A stretch of 40,297 nt of DNA from Candidatus Contendibacter sp. Lineage in GTDB: Bacteria > Pseudomonadota > Gammaproteobacteria > Competibacterales > Competibacteraceae. The stretch lies in the NCBI GenBank assembly GCA_020890855.1, contig JAJHPN010000086.1, positions 1 to 40,297 on the forward strand, read 5' to 3'. The translations under genes and the position numbers were made by a program. The notes beneath the pieces were generated by a model. It was not told the DNA's origin. It saw only the letters and a list, made by a program, of their open reading frames with translations, and did not search any database. Below are positions 1 to 8,175 of the stretch, piece by piece. Position 1 is the first letter of the stretch, and the number at the start of each line of letters is the position of its first letter.

Positions 1-870
1 CAACTGAATGCGCTGTCCTCCGACTGGAATGCGGTGGCGGGATGGTGCAAAACCGAACAGCCCCACCAGTTAGTGCTGCGGTTTCCGGCGGAGCAGGCGC
101 TGGTCCGGATGGTGACGCTGCCCCTGGTTGCTGAAAAAAACCTGCGCCAAGTTGCTGGCTTTGAGCTGGATCGACTGACGCCCTTTACCGTCGCCCAGGT
201 GTATTACGATGTTGTGGTGCTGGAGCGCCGGCCTGACCAGCGCCGGTTACGGGTTGAATTGACCGCATTGCCGCGATCCGGCGTGGAGCCGGTGCTGGTT
301 CAATTGCAGCAGCGCGGCTTGGCGGCGGATGTGCTGGATGTGGTCGGCGGCCGGCCCGAACTGAACCTGTTGCCGCCAGAACAGCGCCCACACCGTGGGT
401 TGTGGCGAAAACGGCTGCAAATGCTCACCATGGTCATCAGTCTAGCGCTGGTCGCGGTGGCGGTGGTGTTGCCGATCTGGCAGCAACACCGACTAGTGAT
501 TCAAACGACCGCTCGGATCAACCAGGCGCAGCAGACCGCCAACCAGGCGCTGAATCTGCGAGAGCGGCTGGATCAGGTCATTGCGGCTTCGCAAATGCCC
601 GCTCAGAAAAAACAGACGATGCCCGCCCGGATTGACCTGCTGCGGGAACTGACTTTGCTGTTGCCGAACGACACCTGGCTGGAGCGCTGGCAGGTCAAGG
701 GCGACACCATGCAGATTGTTGGTCAGTCCGCCAAAGCTTCGGCGCTGATCGGCATCGTCGAAGCTTCACCGTTATTTGTCGACGCCGCTTTTATCTCCCC
801 GGTGACGACCGATCCACGAACCAACAAGGAACGCTTTGTGCTAAGCGCCCGGATTGGCAGAGAACCCTGA
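1..870 (+). CDS. gspL: Type II secretion inner-membrane platform protein GspL (PilN-like), 5' partial
   Basis: The reading frame is open from the first base, so the true start lies upstream; 289 residues are visible. The visible part matches the end of the GspL cytoplasmic domain (a PilM-like fold in the family). It is followed by one hydrophobic membrane segment at about visible residues 141-160, preceded by the basic stretch LWRKRL, and then a periplasmic PilN-type domain with a predicted coiled region. In the family, GspL binds the ATPase GspE on the cytoplasmic side and GspM in the periplasm, passing ATPase work to pseudopilus assembly. The stop codon TGA overlaps the ATG of the next gene by one base (TGATG), so the two are translationally coupled. 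A PilN-type pilus protein is the alternative, but the gspM-gspC-gspD neighbours favour type II secretion. Confidence 0.85.
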   Translation, partial: QLNALSSDWNAVAGWCKTEQPHQLVLRFPAEQALVRMVTLPLVAEKNLRQVAGFELDRLTPFTVAQVYYDVVVLERRPDQRRLRVELTALPRSGVEPVLVQLQQRGLAADVLDVVGGRPELNLLPPEQRPHRGLWRKRLQMLTMVISLALVAVAVVLPIWQQHRLVIQTTARINQAQQTANQALNLRERLDQVIAASQMPAQKKQTMPARIDLLRELTLLLPNDTWLERWQVKGDTMQIVGQSAKASALIGIVEASPLFVDAAFISPVTTDPRTNKERFVLSARIGREP

Positions 871-1475
871 TGATCAGCGCTACGGCTGAGGTTAAACCGG
901 GTTGGGGGCAGCGGTTGGCGGCGCTGGCGTTGCTAGTCCTGCTGGGAGGCGTATTTTACCTGCTGGTGGATCAGGGCCTGCTCGTCCGCTATCGCTACTA
1001 CCGGGACTACCTGGAGCAGCAGCAGAATCGGTTGGCGCAGATGGGGCGGCTGGCCGCCAGCCGGGAACCCATCCAGCAACAGATCGATAAAATACAGCAT
1101 GATCAAGCGATTATCGGCCAGTATCTGCCGCAGCCCGCTCCGGCGCTGGCGGCTGCCGAGTTGCAGCAGCGCGTCCGGGCGGTTGTCGAAGCGGCCGGCG
1201 GCACTTTGCGCAGCACCCAGTCGTTGCCGCCGGTCGAGGAAGGCAGCGCAGTGAGGGTCGCCGTCAGCGTCGCCCTGACCGGCGATACCGGCAACCTGGA
1301 AAAGATCCTTTATGATCTGGAGTCGCAGACCCCGTTGCTGTTTGTGGATAATCTGGAAATCTCGGCCCGAGAGAACCGGCCGCGCCTGCCCGGCGGACGA
1401 ATGGCCAGCTACACCCGGATCCAGTTGAATGTGCAGTTCGAGGTCTGGGGCTATCTGCGCAAGGAGGGCGGCTAG
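870..1475 (+). CDS. gspM: Type II secretion protein GspM (GspMb/PilO-like family)
   Basis: The protein has 201 residues. A short cytoplasmic N-terminus is followed by one membrane helix at about residues 15-35, a coiled-coil stretch rich in Gln and Arg at about 43-80, and a compact periplasmic ferredoxin-like domain. The stretch RYRYYRDYLEQQQNRL and the RNA-helix-like spacing after it are typical of the T2SSM_b family as I know it. GspM stabilises GspL and couples the inner-membrane platform to the pseudopilus. The start overlaps the gspL stop by one base, and gspC-like follows directly with no gap. The length is normal for the family. PilO of type IV pili is a structural relative, and assignment to type II secretion rests on the secretin two genes downstream. 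Confidence 0.85.
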   Translation: MISATAEVKPGWGQRLAALALLVLLGGVFYLLVDQGLLVRYRYYRDYLEQQQNRLAQMGRLAASREPIQQQIDKIQHDQAIIGQYLPQPAPALAAAELQQRVRAVVEAAGGTLRSTQSLPPVEEGSAVRVAVSVALTGDTGNLEKILYDLESQTPLLFVDNLEISARENRPRLPGGRMASYTRIQLNVQFEVWGYLRKEGG

Positions 1476-2072
1476 ATGAAGGCCTGGATGGCCGGCTTGG
1501 CCTTATCGCTGCTGATTGGCGGACTGGCGGCGGGAACGGTGTTCTGGCGATTGACACACCCGTCCCAGGCTCCGGCGCCAGTGGCGGCCGGGCAGACGCT
1601 GGAGCTGCCGCCGTCGCCCGCGTTACCGATATTTCAGTTGCCGCCGCTGGAAGGCTACAGCGACATCGTCGCTCATCCCGTGTTCATCGCCACTCGTCTG
1701 CCCGAACCGCCGCCGGAAGATGCGCCGATAGAGAAACCGCCGGCCAACCCGGAACCGGCGCCGGCGCTGCTGGGCGTCATCATCATGCCGCAGGTCACTG
1801 TGGCGCTGTTGCGGCCGGAACAGGCCGGCGCCAAAGCAGTGCGGCTCAGGGTTGGCGAAATGGTGGGAGAGTGGCGTCTGGAAGCAGTGTTTCCCAACCG
1901 GGTGGTGCTGAGCAAGGGACCGACCAAGCAGGAACTGGCGCTGGCGCGTTCAAAACCGCCCGCAGTGAAACGGATCGGCGCCAAGCCGCCAAACCCGGCA
2001 ACTCCGCCCAAAGCACCGCGCGCCCAGCGGCCCGATCCTCAGCCGTCGATCGCGCCGCCCAATCCGCCATAA
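1476..2072 (+). CDS. GspC/PulC-like type II secretion linker protein
   Basis: The protein has 198 residues. An N-terminal membrane anchor at about residues 5-26 is followed by a Pro/Ala-rich linker (about 28-95) and a small beta-rich domain at about 96-155. That domain contains LLGVIIMPQVTVALL and a VRLRVGEMVGEWRLEAV stretch, the pattern of the HR domain of GspC and PilP. The C-terminal 45 residues are a Pro/Ala/Lys-rich tail. In the family this domain binds the N0 domain of the secretin and so links the inner-membrane platform to the outer-membrane pore. The ATG follows the gspM stop immediately. There is no PDZ or coiled-coil substrate domain, so this is a short version compared with enterobacterial GspC. 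The name GspN is also used for such genes, so I leave the symbol empty. Confidence 0.7.
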   Translation: MKAWMAGLALSLLIGGLAAGTVFWRLTHPSQAPAPVAAGQTLELPPSPALPIFQLPPLEGYSDIVAHPVFIATRLPEPPPEDAPIEKPPANPEPAPALLGVIIMPQVTVALLRPEQAGAKAVRLRVGEMVGEWRLEAVFPNRVVLSKGPTKQELALARSKPPAVKRIGAKPPNPATPPKAPRAQRPDPQPSIAPPNPP

Positions 2073-2101
2073 GTAATGAACGCAACAAGGCTGGCTACTT
2101 C

Positions 2102-4420
2102 ATGAGCAAGACGCTTTCTCGATCAACCTCTGGCATGGCGCTGGCGGCATTACTGAGCGCGTGCGCGACGGCGCCGCCGCCATCCGACGCAAACCTGCCG
2201 GAAGCAGCGCCCAGCGGTTCGTCAGTCGCCGCGCCGCGCCTGACTGCCCAACCGCTGGTCACAACTTCATCTAGCGGAGATAGCGCAGTGAAGCCTATAC
2301 CCGCGATGATTCTGCCCGGCACCGGCAATTTCATTGACCTGAAAGCCGCCGCCAAACCGGCAGCTCCGTCGACCCAAGCTGCCCCTGGTGAAGTCACGCT
2401 CAATTTCGAGGGAGTCGATATTCGCGATGTGGCCAAGGTGATTTTCGACGCCTTGAAGGAAAATTACACGGTTGACCCGCAGGTGCAAGGCGAGGTGACG
2501 GTGCAAACCAGTCGGCCGCTGGCGCAGAACCAATTGCTGCCGACCCTGGAAACGCTGCTGCGGATGAACAATGCCGTGTTGGTGCGCGAGGGCGGGTTGT
2601 ACAAGATTCTGCCGGCTGCTGGCGCGATCAAGCTGGGCGCCTTGACTCCCAAGCTGCGCGGCGCCGGCTTCGGTTATCGTGTCCAGATTACGCCGCTGCG
2701 CTATATCAGCGCCATCGAAATGCAGGCGATCATTGCGCCGTTGCTGCCTGAAGGCGCGATTCTGCGCGCCGATGTCGCCCGCAACCTGTTGATGCTGGCG
2801 GGAACGCCACAAGAGCTGGCCAGCATCCAGAGCACGATTGACACCTTCGATGTGAACTGGCTTAAGGGCATGTCGGTAGGGATGTTCCGGCTCCGGAATG
2901 TCGACGGTCAGACGATGGCCGCTAATTTGAACCAGATGCTGGGTGAAAGCTCAGGAACGCCGATTGCTGGCCTGTTGAAATTCATTCCGCTCAGCAGACT
3001 GAACGCGGTGTTGGTGATCACTCCGCAAAAGGAATATCTCAAGGAAGTGGCCTCCTGGATCGAGCGGCTGGATGGAGTCGGCGGCGAGCGGCTTTATGTC
3101 TATCAAGTGAAGAACAGCCGGGCAGACTATGTCGCCGAGTTGCTGAACGGTCTGTTCAATCTGGGAGGCAGCACGGGCGGCGGACGCGGCGGCGAACTGG
3201 CGCCGGGTCTAAAACCGGCGCAGTTGTCCGGCGGCGGATTGTCGGGCAGTTCGGGACTGGGCGGATCGGGTTCGTCGTCGATGGGAGGCTTGTCGTCTGG
3301 CGGTTCCTCTTCTCTGGGAACGTCCTCGGGAACATCGTCATCGAGCGGTTCCTCTTCCTTGGGATCTTCTGCGGCTGGCGGATCCAGTTCCTCCAGCGGC
3401 AGCCGAGTGGGAAGCCGGGCGGGAAGTGGAGGAGCAAGCGGCGGTATGAGCAGTGGCGGTGCGAGCAGCGGCGGCCCCAGCGCGGGCATGGAGGAAGTTC
3501 GCATCGTTGCTGATACCGAGAACAACTCGCTGCTGATCTGGGCTACCAGCCAAAACTACGAACGGATCCTCAACACGCTGGAAAAAATGGATGTGACTCC
3601 CCGGCAGGTGCTGATCGAGGCGACTATTGCCGAGGTGACCCTGACCGGCAAGTTGCAATATGGTCTACAGTGGTTTTTCAATAACGACATCGGCAAAGAT
3701 TATACGGGGAACGGCTCGCTGGGACTCCCGGCTGACCTTACGCTGACGAATGCGCTCAAGAGCATCCCGGCCGGCCAGTTCACCTATGCGATCACCGACA
3801 GCGCCGGGATGGTGAAGGCGCTGCTCAATGCGCTGGCCAGCGATTCCAAGGTGAAAGTGCTCTCCTCGCCGCAGGTGATGGTGGTGGATAACCAACAGGC
3901 GGCGATTCGGGTGGGCACTCAGCAGCCGACCCCAACCGGCACCAGCACCGTGAATAACGTCACCACCACCGGTGGCGTAAGTTACAAGGATACCGGCGTG
4001 TTTCTGGAAGTATTGCCCCGGATCAATTCTGGCGGCATGGTGAACATGGAGATCAAGCAGGAGGTCATCGATGTGGGGCCGTTGGTGGATGTGAGCACCG
4101 CCGGCTCAGTGGCCTTGCAACAGCGTGCATTTTTGCAGCGCAGCGTGACCAGCAAAGTGGCGATCAAGAGTGGCCAGACCGTGGTGCTGGGCGGCTTGAT
4201 CCGCGATAACCGCAGCGAAGGGCAAAGCGGTTTTCCGGTGCTGTACCAGATTCCGGTGCTGGGGGCGCTGTTCGGCAAAACGGAAGAGGTGGTGGACCGC
4301 ACCGAACTGATCATCCTGATCACGCCGCGGGTGGTGGGAGACAGCCAGCAGGCCGAGCAGGTGACCGATGAGATCAAGCGCAAGATGCAGGAAGTTGCGC
4401 CGTTGTTGCCCGCCTCCTGA
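2102..4420 (+). CDS. gspD: Type II secretion outer-membrane secretin GspD (lipoprotein form)
   Basis: From the ATG at 2102 the protein has 772 residues. This start gives a lipoprotein signal peptide with lipobox LLSAC; the frame is open further upstream but only inside the previous gene. N0 lies at about residues 95-170 (TLNFEGVDIRDVAKVIFDAL), followed by N1/N2-type repeats with FRLRNVDGQTMAANL and VYQVKNSRADYVAELLNG. A Ser/Gly-rich insert occupies about 355-461. The secretin core follows and includes VLSSPQVMVVDNQQAAIRVG and a closing strand with VVLGGLIRDN. GspD multimers form the outer-membrane channel through which folded exoproteins leave. The gene sits 29 bases behind the gspC-like gene and ends the operon. 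The lipobox suggests it may reach the outer membrane through the Lol pathway without a separate pilotin, which is an inference. Confidence 0.92.
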   Translation: MSKTLSRSTSGMALAALLSACATAPPPSDANLPEAAPSGSSVAAPRLTAQPLVTTSSSGDSAVKPIPAMILPGTGNFIDLKAAAKPAAPSTQAAPGEVTLNFEGVDIRDVAKVIFDALKENYTVDPQVQGEVTVQTSRPLAQNQLLPTLETLLRMNNAVLVREGGLYKILPAAGAIKLGALTPKLRGAGFGYRVQITPLRYISAIEMQAIIAPLLPEGAILRADVARNLLMLAGTPQELASIQSTIDTFDVNWLKGMSVGMFRLRNVDGQTMAANLNQMLGESSGTPIAGLLKFIPLSRLNAVLVITPQKEYLKEVASWIERLDGVGGERLYVYQVKNSRADYVAELLNGLFNLGGSTGGGRGGELAPGLKPAQLSGGGLSGSSGLGGSGSSSMGGLSSGGSSSLGTSSGTSSSSGSSSLGSSAAGGSSSSSGSRVGSRAGSGGASGGMSSGGASSGGPSAGMEEVRIVADTENNSLLIWATSQNYERILNTLEKMDVTPRQVLIEATIAEVTLTGKLQYGLQWFFNNDIGKDYTGNGSLGLPADLTLTNALKSIPAGQFTYAITDSAGMVKALLNALASDSKVKVLSSPQVMVVDNQQAAIRVGTQQPTPTGTSTVNNVTTTGGVSYKDTGVFLEVLPRINSGGMVNMEIKQEVIDVGPLVDVSTAGSVALQQRAFLQRSVTSKVAIKSGQTVVLGGLIRDNRSEGQSGFPVLYQIPVLGALFGKTEEVVDRTELIILITPRVVGDSQQAEQVTDEIKRKMQEVAPLLPAS
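3166..3487 (+). repeat. Low-complexity Ser/Gly coding tract inside gspD
   Basis: About 107 codons encode almost only Ser and Gly, with a few Ala, Arg, Met and Leu. The DNA has many imperfect GGC/AGC/TCG/TCC units. The tract is flanked by clear secretin repeats and keeps the frame, so it is an in-frame flexible insert and not a frameshift. Confidence 0.8.
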
Positions 4421-4590
4421 ATCATGGAAACTGTTGTGTTTTTAATACAGAAATGTCAGCGCTAGCTCCAGGATTGGGAACTGCAAGAGAATCCTTGCAT
4501 TTCGCTCCTGTTCTATTTATAAATACTTTAATTCTTTTTTTTGTTGGATGGATAAAGCTGTTGCGCAAACAACAAAATTATGTTGTTATG

Positions 4591-4619
4591 TTGACACCAG
4601 CGAAGTTCTCATGTAGTCT
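4591..4619 (+). promoter_or_regulatory. Probable sigma70 promoter for the secreted protein at 4688
   Basis: A perfect -35 box TTGACA lies at 4591-4596. A 17-base spacer separates it from a weak -10 box TAGTCT at 4614-4619, where three of six positions match. The surrounding gap 4421-4687 is clearly A+T-rich compared with the flanking genes, and holds several TTGTT/AACAA motifs but no gene. Confidence 0.45.
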
Positions 4620-4654
4620 CTGACTGGTAGTCAAGACTCGGCTTTTGTTAAAGC

Positions 4655-4668
4655 GCTTCGTGCGAAGC
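4655..4668 (+). promoter_or_regulatory. Small hairpin in the 5' leader just before the ribosome-binding site
   Basis: GCTTCG and CGAAGC are separated by TG, giving a perfect 6-base inverted repeat (a 5-bp stem with a 4-base loop as RNA). It ends 7 bases before the Shine-Dalgarno AGGAG at 4676-4680. Such a leader hairpin may protect the mRNA or tune translation; the role is an inference. Confidence 0.35.
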
Positions 4669-4687
4669 AACCTATAGGAGTTACGAC

Positions 4688-5806
4688 ATGTTGGCGAATT
4701 TCAAGAAGTTTGGTGTGGCGGCGGCGGTTGCGGCAGCCCTTGGCGCTTCCGGCGCCGCGCAGGCGATAACCCTCGGCGAGCCTGGTGGCGCGTTGCTGAT
4801 CCCCCACGTTCTATACGATAGCAAGGCGCAGGTTAACACTATGATCGGCGTCACGGTTGGGGACTTTGTTGTTCCTGGCCAGTTCCCGACGGTGCAAGGG
4901 GATGGGAATGGATGCAGCTTGCCCACGTCATCGAGGGAGCTCCATTGGTACTTCTTTAGCCCACAAAGTAAGCATTTGGCCGATGGATCGGTGAAGATCA
5001 GTTGCAATGACTTTTCGCGGTTCGACTGGGGTTTTGTGATCACTAATCCAGCCCGCCCCTTTAAGTCCCTGGATGGTGTAACGGGTTATATTGTCCTGTC
5101 CAGCAACGATGTCCGCACCGATTCTGTTGGCAACAACTACACCCTGTACGGCAGTGCCTACCTGATCCAAGGCAACTGGGCGTCTCAAGCCTATATTCCT
5201 GTGCTGCCCCTGAGGGATACGGAAGGCAGCAATGTGGGAGACGAGGTCCACTACGATTCCAATGTGCCGAGTCAGGTGAACCCCCTGCTGGCGGGTATGC
5301 CCCTAGCGTATAATGCCAGTGTGGGGGCGCGGTTCAGTCTGCGTTACTTCCTGGATAATAGCCTGAGTGGTAAGACTCGGTTGGTGATGTGGTTCCCGGA
5401 TAACTCTGGCGACTCCCACGGTAATGGGAAGATTAACCGTGCGGATTTGCCGGTCGATGTGTATGATGCCGATGAGGTTCCTGTTTCTGCAACCATTTCC
5501 CTGCCGTATGAGCTGAACGTCATTAATGCAGCCAGCGTCGATGGGACGATCAACAATCCCACCGGTCATGCGATTCCTGATTTGGCCGCGGGTCAACCTG
5601 CCATCGATTCGGGTTTCGTGCTGTTCGAAATCGCGGATACCAGCAACACTTTGAGTGGAACCCATTACTCCCTCGGGGGCACCGATTACGACCAGTACTC
5701 CCGTGCGGGTATCTCTTTCAGCTTGATTGGTCTCGGCACTTCGGCGAGTTCGGCTCAGGTTCAGACCGATTTGGCTCATGAGCGGGGTATCCTGCCCAGG
5801 AACTAA
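4688..5806 (+). CDS. Secreted protein of unknown function, single-gene transcription unit
   Basis: The protein has 372 residues with a classical Sec signal peptide. A short basic N-terminus and an Ala-rich core end in SGAAQA, with likely cleavage after about residue 26. The mature protein starts ITLGEPGGALLIPHVLYD and is rich in Asn, Ser, Asp and Gly, with beta-strand patterns throughout and no obvious catalytic motif. Two Cys lie at about residues 78 and 106, possibly a disulfide. The start is fixed by an excellent Shine-Dalgarno (AGGAG, 7-base spacing). The gene has its own promoter and a strong terminator and lies directly after the type II secretion operon, so an exported surface or extracellular protein is likely, possibly a substrate of that system. 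I do not recognise the family. Confidence 0.8.
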   Translation: MLANFKKFGVAAAVAAALGASGAAQAITLGEPGGALLIPHVLYDSKAQVNTMIGVTVGDFVVPGQFPTVQGDGNGCSLPTSSRELHWYFFSPQSKHLADGSVKISCNDFSRFDWGFVITNPARPFKSLDGVTGYIVLSSNDVRTDSVGNNYTLYGSAYLIQGNWASQAYIPVLPLRDTEGSNVGDEVHYDSNVPSQVNPLLAGMPLAYNASVGARFSLRYFLDNSLSGKTRLVMWFPDNSGDSHGNGKINRADLPVDVYDADEVPVSATISLPYELNVINAASVDGTINNPTGHAIPDLAAGQPAIDSGFVLFEIADTSNTLSGTHYSLGGTDYDQYSRAGISFSLIGLGTSASSAQVQTDLAHERGILPRN

Positions 5807-5860
5807 AAGCAGTTATCGCGGACTGCATAGCTAAAGGGCGCTTCGGCGTCTGAAGTGGGA

Positions 5861-5888
5861 CGGCGCACTGGGTGCGCCGTTTTTTTTT
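5861..5888 (+). terminator. Strong intrinsic terminator
   Basis: A 7-bp GC-rich stem (CGGCGCA at 5861-5867 pairing with TGCGCCG at 5873-5879) has a 5-base loop and is followed at once by nine T. It ends the single-gene unit of the secreted protein and separates it from the next genes. Confidence 0.93.
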
Positions 5889-5922
5889 AACTGGCGCGTA
5901 TCGCCATATCAAGGGGGATAGA

Positions 5923-7071
5923 ATGATTCGATGGATTCTTGTTGCAACTCTGTTGATGGCAGGCATCGTGACGGCGGAGGAAGCAACCACGCTGCCTGCG
6001 GGCGCTCCTCCCGATGCCCAATCCCTGTTGCCGACCCAGGGAGTTATTCATGTGCTGGCGGACGACATCATGGGCGATGGCCGGCTTGATTTGGTATTTA
6101 CCTCGCACAGCAACAACGAAATTCAGGTGTACCAGCAGGTAGCGCCGCGCCGTTTCGAGGCCAGCAGCCCACAAGCGATAACCGGATTTCATCCGAACGA
6201 CACTATTGCATTGCCAGGAGTTCCCAGGCGGTATTTGATCAATGCCGAAGGAGAGAGCAAGTTAAAAGTGGTCAAGGCGCAGCCAGATGGCCGCCTCGAA
6301 TTGGTCAGCGAACGCCCGCAGCCAGCTCCCAGAGCGAGCACTCCTTTTTCTTGGCCCGGCTGGGATCTGAGCTTGGCAGTTGCGCCATTTTCCGGCAAGA
6401 CCTTGACCCTGTTGCGTGGCTTTAATCCTGAAACCGGCGAGGCCAAGGCAGTTTATTCCTTGGCGCTCGGTAATGAACCCAAACATGTGCGCGTGGCTGA
6501 TCTGAATGGCGATGGCATTGATGAGCTGGTGCTCTCCTCGCGTCTCAGTAATGAAATCTGGGTGATCGATTACCCTGGCTCCGATAAAGAACCAACTCCC
6601 CGTCGGCTGTGGTCTTTTGAGCAGGGCTGGCCGCGGCATGTACTTCCCTTCGATGTAGATCGGAATGGTACGGTCGATCTGTTGGCGCCCATGGCGGTGC
6701 GGCAAGAGACGGTGGTATTGTTGAATGATGGCAAAGGCCATTTTACCGAAGGCAAGCCGATCCCCTATCCCGGAAAAGTGGGTATCCATGTCATGACTAC
6801 GGGGCAAGATCGGAATGGCACACGCTATTTGCTGGCGGGAGGGGTCTATGCTCTGGTGCTCTACCGGGAGATCAAGGATACCCCCGGAGTTTTCGAGAAT
6901 ATCCAGTTACCATTGGCGAGGTGGCCTAATTGGGTGGAACTGAAAGATATCGATGGCGATGGTTGGCTGGATGCCGTAACCGCTATCCAGGGTACCGAAC
7001 CGTCAGCGGTTATCTACGGTCCTTTGTGGGAGACCTTTACAACGCTCGCCGCCAGCAAAAAGGCCGGTTAG
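5923..7071 (+). CDS. Exported FG-GAP/VCBS repeat protein
   Basis: The ATG at 5923 gives 382 residues with a signal peptide (MIRWILVATLLMAGIVTAEE). The open frame runs upstream into the terminator, so upstream starts are ruled out, and a GGGGGA ribosome-binding site precedes this ATG. At least four calcium-loop repeats of the FG-GAP type are visible: DIMGDGRLDLVF (about residue 48), DLNGDGIDELVLSS (about 195), DVDRNGTVDLL (about 245) and DIDGDGWLDAV (about 345). The family folds as a beta-propeller that binds Ca2+ and often ligands or other proteins on the cell surface. No enzymatic motif is present. It is the first of three exported-protein genes leading into the glycan cluster, so a role in surface polymer handling is possible. 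Confidence 0.8.
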   Translation: MIRWILVATLLMAGIVTAEEATTLPAGAPPDAQSLLPTQGVIHVLADDIMGDGRLDLVFTSHSNNEIQVYQQVAPRRFEASSPQAITGFHPNDTIALPGVPRRYLINAEGESKLKVVKAQPDGRLELVSERPQPAPRASTPFSWPGWDLSLAVAPFSGKTLTLLRGFNPETGEAKAVYSLALGNEPKHVRVADLNGDGIDELVLSSRLSNEIWVIDYPGSDKEPTPRRLWSFEQGWPRHVLPFDVDRNGTVDLLAPMAVRQETVVLLNDGKGHFTEGKPIPYPGKVGIHVMTTGQDRNGTRYLLAGGVYALVLYREIKDTPGVFENIQLPLARWPNWVELKDIDGDGWLDAVTAIQGTEPSAVIYGPLWETFTTLAASKKAG

Positions 7072-7133
7072 GCTGAGTAGTCGCGCCGACTTTGCACCTT
7101 AATCTATTCGATCCATCTATTTTGAAGGCTGAC

Positions 7134-8132
7134 ATGATACACAGAGTGGCGATGGGTTTCGTCCTAGCGGTTGTATTTGGGTTGGCATCGGTCTGGGGCC
7201 AGCCACAGGCATTGGCAGCGGATCAGAGTGGCGTACCGGTGGCCGGGAATGGTGCGGTCCCGCTGTCCTCCGAGGCGGCTCCACAGGCTACTGCGCCGGC
7301 GATCGGGGATGGTTCAGCGAAACCGCTTCGGCCAGAAGTGATCGTGGCGCGGGTCGGCGACCAAAAAATTACCGTTGGTGAATTGATGCAGTACATCTCC
7401 CAGGATACCCGATCCGTCAAGATGGCGACCACTGACCAAGGTAAAGCCCAGGTGCTTCGGGAGATGATCCTTGATCGCCTGCTTGAGGAAGGGATGCGTC
7501 GGGAAGGGTTTCTTCCCACGGATCATCCTCCAATTCAGGCGGATTACCTGCGTGGCTATAACCTGTTAGCTGCCAAATATTTCCCGGAGGCGAACAAAAC
7601 GCCTGATGAGGAAAAAATTCATCAATACTATTTGGATCATCAGGAAATGTTTGGCATTCCTGCCATGGTCAGAATTGGGCAAATTCAGTTTCGCATACCC
7701 ACCAACGCGGATCCTAAAGCAATCGAGGCTACCAAGGCGCGCGCTGATGAAGCATTGAAACGGCTTCGTTCGGGTGAGTCTTTTGCCGTCTTGGCGGGGG
7801 CGCTGACTGACAATCCCCAAGGGAAAGCGACTGAGGGTGATCTGGGTTTTTTGCCGGTCAATCAGGATGCCTGGTTGAAAAAAACGGTTGCTGGATTGGC
7901 GTTGGGGCAATACTCCGAAGTCATTGAATCTCCGGTTGGTTACGAAGTTATTGAATTAAAAGACAAGCGCGATGCGTTGATAACACCCTATGCAAAGGCG
8001 CGTGAAGCAGTGCTTGCGCAAATGCGTCAAGAGGCCAAGCGTCAAGGTAGTGAGGCCTATGCTTGGCGATTAGCCAAAGAGGTTGGCGTGACTGTCGAGA
8101 TCAATGAACTCAAAGGGGCATACCCGAATTAA
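7134..8132 (+). CDS. Periplasmic parvulin-type peptidyl-prolyl isomerase (PpiC/EpsD-like)
   Basis: The ATG at 7134, preceded by GAAGG at a 5-base spacing, gives 332 residues with a signal peptide ending near AQALAA. The TTG at 7092 in the same frame would only add residues before the signal peptide. After a variable Ala/Pro linker, a SurA-like N-terminal helical part spans about 75-175. The rotamase domain lies at about 185-290, with RIGQIQFRIP, GESFAVLAGALTDNP, GDLGFLPV and SPVGYEVIELKDKRDA, all typical of parvulins. The reaction is cis/trans isomerisation of Xaa-Pro bonds during folding of exported proteins. Similar isomerases (EpsD) occur in exopolysaccharide operons. The 3' end overlaps the longest version of the next frame. 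Confidence 0.85.
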   Translation: MIHRVAMGFVLAVVFGLASVWGQPQALAADQSGVPVAGNGAVPLSSEAAPQATAPAIGDGSAKPLRPEVIVARVGDQKITVGELMQYISQDTRSVKMATTDQGKAQVLREMILDRLLEEGMRREGFLPTDHPPIQADYLRGYNLLAAKYFPEANKTPDEEKIHQYYLDHQEMFGIPAMVRIGQIQFRIPTNADPKAIEATKARADEALKRLRSGESFAVLAGALTDNPQGKATEGDLGFLPVNQDAWLKKTVAGLALGQYSEVIESPVGYEVIELKDKRDALITPYAKAREAVLAQMRQEAKRQGSEAYAWRLAKEVGVTVEINELKGAYPN

Positions 8133-8175
8133 ACGGTATCTCAATCAGGCCTTCAATCCTACAGAGCAAATCATT

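Noticed and set aside
1871-2101. N-terminal extension of gspD into the gspC-like gene
   Set aside because: The extension is out of phase with the gspC-like gene, and the lipoprotein signal peptide begins at 2102.
3127-3525. Pro-rich - strand frame opposite the Ser/Gly tract
   Set aside because: Mirror of the low-complexity GGC/TCC repeats; no independent evidence of coding.
5872-5922. Upstream in-frame start of the FG-GAP gene
   Set aside because: It lies inside the terminator hairpin and T-run and would put residues before a clear signal peptide.
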